Source of the DNA: DATDCV01 sp036524155
GTDB taxonomy: Bacteria > Verrucomicrobiota > Verrucomicrobiia > Limisphaerales > UBA8199
Direction of reading: 5' to 3'
Length of the DNA: 18,495 nt
NCBI GenBank assembly: GCA_036524155.1
Contig: DATDCV010000347.1
Location: 1-18,495, forward strand
The notes below the pieces were generated by a model that worked only from the letters and a program-made list of their open reading frames with translations, did not search any database and was not told where the DNA came from. Positions within the stretch are counted from its first letter, which is position 1. Each line of letters opens with the position of its first letter. Of this stretch, positions 15,545 through 18,495 are shown piece by piece. Both the position numbers and the translations under genes were made by a program.

Positions 15545-15628
15545 GCCGCAAAGGCAAACAGGGCGTAGGAACACTTTGGCACCTCACGCATCAGCTCTTG
15601 ACCTCCCTACTAACCCACTATCTCGAAA

Positions 15629-16747
15629 ATGAATAATCCCCAATTACGCGAAAAGACCGCAGCCCAACTCCTGGCCGCCACCAGCCGTGTCGGCCAGATG
15701 ACCGCCTTTGTGGGTCTCGATGGTTTTGTAGACGACATTTTGCACGTCGTGGACAAGCGAGAGAGCGCCGAGAAATACCTGCGGTTGCCCACGATCGCCC
15801 AGTTGGCCGAACGTCTGGCCGCCGCCGCCGGGCGAAGCACGAACATCGAACTCGTCAGCCAACTCAACAAGCTCGGCGGCAACGGCCCCATCATGGCCAA
15901 CGCCCTCGCCAGCTTCGGACTCAAAGTCACCTACCTCGGAATTCTTGGGTATCCGAACCTGCACCCGGTCTTCGCGGACTTTGCCAAACGGGCTGAAGTC
16001 CATTCGATCGCTGAGCCGGGCTACACCGACGCCCTCGAGTTTGAAGACGGGAAGATCATGCTGGGCAAGCACCAGTCGCTCAAACAGATGAATTGGGAGA
16101 ACATCAAAAGCCGGTTCGGGAAGGACAAGTTCACGGCAAAGTTCAGCAGCGCCGACCTCGTGGGCTTCGTCAACTGGACCATGCTGACCTACATGAGCGA
16201 CATCTGGGCCGCCGTTCTCAAAGAAGTCTGCCCCGGCATGAAAGGCGTCCGCCGCCGGCTCTTCATCGACCTCGCCGATCCTGAAAAACGCACCAACGAG
16301 GACATTCTCCGCGCGCTCGAACTCGTCGCCGAGTTCCAGAAGCACTTCTACGTCACCCTCGGCCTCAACGAAAAGGAGGGCATTGAAATCGGCAAGAATC
16401 TCGGCCTGAAGATCAACAACCACTCGCCGGACGGCCTGCAGAAGCTCTGCCAGGAGATCCACCTCCGCGTCCATGTGGACACCATCATCATCCACCCCAC
16501 GGCCTACGCACTGGCGTCTGGACCTGACGGCGTTTCCATCGTCAAAGGCCCGTTCACTCCCAAGCCAAAGATCACCACGGGCGCCGGCGACCATTTCAAT
16601 TCCGGCTTCTGCCTTGGCAAGCTACTTGGGTTCCCCACCGCCCAATGCCTGCTCACGGGCGTGACGACCAGCGGCTTTTATGTGCGAACTGGCCAGAGCC
16701 CGTCCGTCGCCGACCTGGCCGGGATGTTGCGAAACTGGCCTGCTTGA
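15629..16747 (+). CDS. PfkB-family carbohydrate kinase
   Basis: The 372-residue protein is longer than the usual ~300 of ribokinase-type enzymes. Signature 1 is GGNGPIMANALASFGLKVTYLG; signature 2 is TTGAGDHFNSGF with catalytic base D321 and the GAGD anion hole. The N-terminal VGLDGFVDDI replaces the usual sugar-binding GE-x-xxD start, and a long segment (~45-75) precedes signature 1, so the sugar substrate cannot be named. Other intact features are FVNWTM, LGLNEKEG in place of the N-x-x-E motif (N and E present), and VKGP. The gene follows parB by 84 bases with no clear Shine-Dalgarno. Its stop codon lies within the def ribosome site, 13 bases before the def start, so the two are probably co-transcribed. 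The family is sure; the substrate is unknown. Confidence 0.85.
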   Translation: MNNPQLREKTAAQLLAATSRVGQMTAFVGLDGFVDDILHVVDKRESAEKYLRLPTIAQLAERLAAAAGRSTNIELVSQLNKLGGNGPIMANALASFGLKVTYLGILGYPNLHPVFADFAKRAEVHSIAEPGYTDALEFEDGKIMLGKHQSLKQMNWENIKSRFGKDKFTAKFSSADLVGFVNWTMLTYMSDIWAAVLKEVCPGMKGVRRRLFIDLADPEKRTNEDILRALELVAEFQKHFYVTLGLNEKEGIEIGKNLGLKINNHSPDGLQKLCQEIHLRVHVDTIIIHPTAYALASGPDGVSIVKGPFTPKPKITTGAGDHFNSGFCLGKLLGFPTAQCLLTGVTTSGFYVRTGQSPSVADLAGMLRNWPA

Positions 16748-16750
16748 GGG
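16745..16750 (+). promoter_or_regulatory. Ribosome binding site for def, overlapping the kinase stop codon
   Basis: TGAGGG contains the kinase TGA at 16745-16747 and lies 10 bases before the ATG at 16761. It decides the deformylase start over an in-frame ATG-like start at 16680 that would sit inside the kinase. The overlap favours coupled translation. Confidence 0.6.
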
Positions 16751-16760
16751 ATTTTGCGGA

Positions 16761-17327
16761 ATGATTTTGTCGGTCGTAAAGTACGGCACACCGGTCCTGC
16801 GCCAGAAGGGCTCGCGGGTCGAGCGCATCACGCCCGTCGTGAAAAAGCTGATTGCAGACATGCTCGACACCATGTACGCCAGTAAAGGCATTGGCTTGGC
16901 CGCCCAGCAGGTGGGCGTCCCGATCCAGCTCATGGTGGTGGACGTCCGCGGCGTGAGTGATCGTCCTTCCTCACTGGAGCTGAAAGGGGTGCCGGCGGAC
17001 GTGGAAAAATTCATGCCCCTGACCCTCATGAATCCTGAAATCACGCCCGTCGGCCAGCCAGCCGCCGGCCCGGAGGGATGTCTGAGTTTCCCCGAGCTCT
17101 ACGCGCCTGTCATCCGACCTGAGACCGTCGACGTGAAAGGTCTCGGCCCGGATGGCCACCCGATCGAGTTTCGTTGCGGCGGACTGCTGGCGCGCGTCGT
17201 GCAGCACGAGACCGACCACCTGCACGGCATCCTTTTCATCGACCGGATGGACAAGAAGACGAAGGAAGAACTGCGTCCCGAGCTGGATCTGCTCCAGGCC
17301 GAGACCAAGGCGACGCTCGGCAGATGA
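16761..17327 (+). CDS. def: Peptide deformylase
   Basis: The 188-residue enzyme removes the formyl group from new proteins at the ribosome. All three metal-site motifs are present: GIGLAAQQVG (motif 1), EGCLSFP with metal ligand C107 (motif 2), and QHETDHLHG with H149, E150 and H153 (motif 3). The start MILSVVKYGTPVLRQ is family-typical. Relative to short deformylases there is an insertion between the VVDVRG strand and LMNPEI (SDRPSSLELKGVPADVEKF), a site of variation in the family. A charged C-terminal tail (KKTKEELRPELDLL) is usual. It probably shares a transcript with the upstream kinase. Its stop lies one base from the rpoN stop on the other strand. Confidence 0.94.
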   Translation: MILSVVKYGTPVLRQKGSRVERITPVVKKLIADMLDTMYASKGIGLAAQQVGVPIQLMVVDVRGVSDRPSSLELKGVPADVEKFMPLTLMNPEITPVGQPAAGPEGCLSFPELYAPVIRPETVDVKGLGPDGHPIEFRCGGLLARVVQHETDHLHGILFIDRMDKKTKEELRPELDLLQAETKATLGR

Positions 17328-17328
17328 G

Positions 17329-18495
17329 CTAGTACATCTTCCGCAAATTCGACGGCAGGATGTTCAGTTCGGTCCGGTATTTGGCCACCGTCCGCCGGGC
17401 GATCACGATTCCTTTGTCTTTCAGCATCCGGACCACTTCCTGGTCCGACAGCGGCTTGGTGGGATCCTCGCTCTTGAAAATGTCCGAAATCATGTCCTTG
17501 ACGCTGGTGTTGGACAAACCGTCGCCGCTAGCGGTCTGAATCCCAGCGGTGAAGAAGTACTTCATTTCGAAAATACCCTGCGGCGTCTGCATGTATTTGC
17601 CGGAAACGGCGCGGCTGACGGTGGTTTCATGCACGCCGACCACTTCGGCGATTTGCACCATGGTGAGCGGCTTCAGGAAAGCGACGCCCTTGTCCATGAA
17701 TTCGCGCTGCCGGTGCACGATCTCCCGCGCGATGTTCAGGATCGTTTGCTGGCGTTGGTGGAGGCTCTTGATCAGGAACTTTCCGGCCCGAATTTTCTCG
17801 CGGATATAGTTGCGCACCTCGGGCGAATTCTGGCCCTGTGCCATCAGGTCTTTGTAGGTGTTGCTGATGCGCAGGTGGGGGATATGCTCGTTGTTGGTGG
17901 ATACCACGAAGTCACCCCCCTGCCGGTGTACAAACACTTCCGGCAAAATGTACTGGTCGTTGTCCGGCAGGTAGGCGCGTCCGGGCCGGGGTTCGAGGCG
18001 CGCGATGTTCTCCAGCGCGTCCTGGACCTCGTCAACCTCCGTCCCCGTTCCGCGCGCGATTTCCGGAATGCGCCTTTTCCCCAGCGCCTCCATGTGATCG
18101 CGCACGATGCGGTATTCAAGCGTGTCTTGCTGGCCAGCGCGCTCCAGTTGCAGCATCAGGCATTCCCGCAAATCCCGAGCGCCCACGCCCGGCGGCTCGA
18201 AGGTCTGGATCACCTGTAGCACCGCCTGGACGCCTTCCAGGCTCACCCCGGTTGACATCACCAACTCTTCGACGGTTGCCTTCAGGTAGCCGTATTCATC
18301 GATATTGCCGATCAACATTTCCGCGATTGGCCATTGGTCCTGCGGAAGCGCGGACTCCCGGACCTGCTCCAGCAGCGTCTCCTGCAGCGAGGTCCCCGCC
18401 ACCAGGGAATCAAACATGAATTGCCGCTTTTCTTCCTCCTCAGCGGAAGCGCGCAGCGGAATGTTCGTCTGCGCAAAGTGGTCCCGCCATTCCTG
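17329..18495 (-). CDS. rpoN: RNA polymerase sigma-54 factor RpoN (5' partial)
   Basis: The frame is open to the right edge: 26 codons precede the internal ATG at 18417, giving 388 visible residues of a protein usually 450-500 long. The N-terminal glutamine-rich region I that contacts activators is outside. Visible are the core-binding region (SLQETLLEQVRES, IGNIDEYGYL, FEPPGVGARDLRECLMLQL), the central HTH region (LTMVQIAEVVGVHETTVSRAVSGKYMQTP then GIFEMKYFF), and the C-terminal RpoN box ARRTVAKYR (17374-17400), which recognises the -24 element. The gene directs transcription of activator-dependent promoters, in many bacteria including pilus genes. No sigma-54 activator is in the window. The stop codon is TAG. 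Confidence 0.94.
   Translation of the reverse strand, partial: QEWRDHFAQTNIPLRASAEEEEKRQFMFDSLVAGTSLQETLLEQVRESALPQDQWPIAEMLIGNIDEYGYLKATVEELVMSTGVSLEGVQAVLQVIQTFEPPGVGARDLRECLMLQLERAGQQDTLEYRIVRDHMEALGKRRIPEIARGTGTEVDEVQDALENIARLEPRPGRAYLPDNDQYILPEVFVHRQGGDFVVSTNNEHIPHLRISNTYKDLMAQGQNSPEVRNYIREKIRAGKFLIKSLHQRQQTILNIAREIVHRQREFMDKGVAFLKPLTMVQIAEVVGVHETTVSRAVSGKYMQTPQGIFEMKYFFTAGIQTASGDGLSNTSVKDMISDIFKSEDPTKPLSDQEVVRMLKDKGIVIARRTVAKYRTELNILPSNLRKMY

Noticed and set aside
15599..15628. TTGACC and TATCTC before the kinase as a promoter
   Set aside because: The spacing is only 15 bases and the -10 is poor; it would imply a leaderless transcript with no other support.
14529..15628. parS site near parB
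   Set aside because: No sequence close to the TGTTTCACGTGAAACA-type palindrome was found here or elsewhere in the window by eye.
15644..16594. 316-codon minus-strand open frame inside the kinase
   Set aside because: The plus strand carries both PfkB signatures; the minus frame has none.
17152..18219. 355-codon plus-strand open frame over def and rpoN
   Set aside because: It is the reverse image of rpoN and runs through the deformylase motif region; no protein family is recognisable.

Overview
The window is a dense, GC-rich bacterial chromosomal segment made mostly of housekeeping and cell-surface genes on both strands. I suspect Verrucomicrobiota or a PVC relative. The grounds are a very long eukaryote-type glycogen debranching enzyme, a TPR-GspE_N protein next to a PilB ATPase, and a B12-binding radical SAM protein of the DUF4070 type. 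This is inference; there is no rRNA or other taxonomic marker. No tRNA, rRNA, CRISPR array or recognisable insertion sequence was seen. No gene-free stretch exceeds 300 bases.

Layout. (1) 1-1676: an open frame entering from the left edge. Its first ~33 residues look like the middle of an HD-GYP phosphodiesterase domain. They pass abruptly, in frame, into a secreted-type protein ending in a cysteine-rich C39-like peptidase domain. (2) 1795-2259: a small ICMT-like membrane methyltransferase, overlapping tail-to-tail with (3) 2231-6787, a 1518-residue glycogen debranching enzyme with a GH13 glucanotransferase half and a GDE_C amylo-1,6-glucosidase half. (4) 6788-7052: a divergent intergenic region with a possible structured leader. 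It precedes 7053-9659, a TPR-GspE_N protein and PilB, which face pilT (9664-10752, minus) across 4 bp. (5) 11000-11764: a YgjP-like metallopeptidase, divergent from a B12-binding radical SAM protein (11835-13328) that converges on a stand-alone response regulator (13385-13861). (6) 14103-14528: a DUF309 protein, divergent from parB (14624-15544), followed by a PfkB-type kinase and peptide deformylase (def). def converges on rpoN (sigma-54), which runs off the right edge.

Functional links. PilB and PilT are the opposing extension and retraction motors of type IV pili. The TPR-GspE_N protein probably works with PilB, since it carries a second copy of the same kind of N-terminal domain. The debranching enzyme belongs to glycogen breakdown. 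ParB, deformylase and RpoN are core functions. GspE_N (MshEN) domains bind cyclic di-GMP in some relatives, and the HD-GYP remnant comes from a cyclic di-GMP-degrading family. A second-messenger theme is therefore possible but not shown.

The strongest oddities are the HD-GYP/peptidase junction at the left end, the tandem GspE_N arrangement before PilB, and the eukaryote-like debranching enzyme. The rest looks like ordinary, compact bacterial genome.
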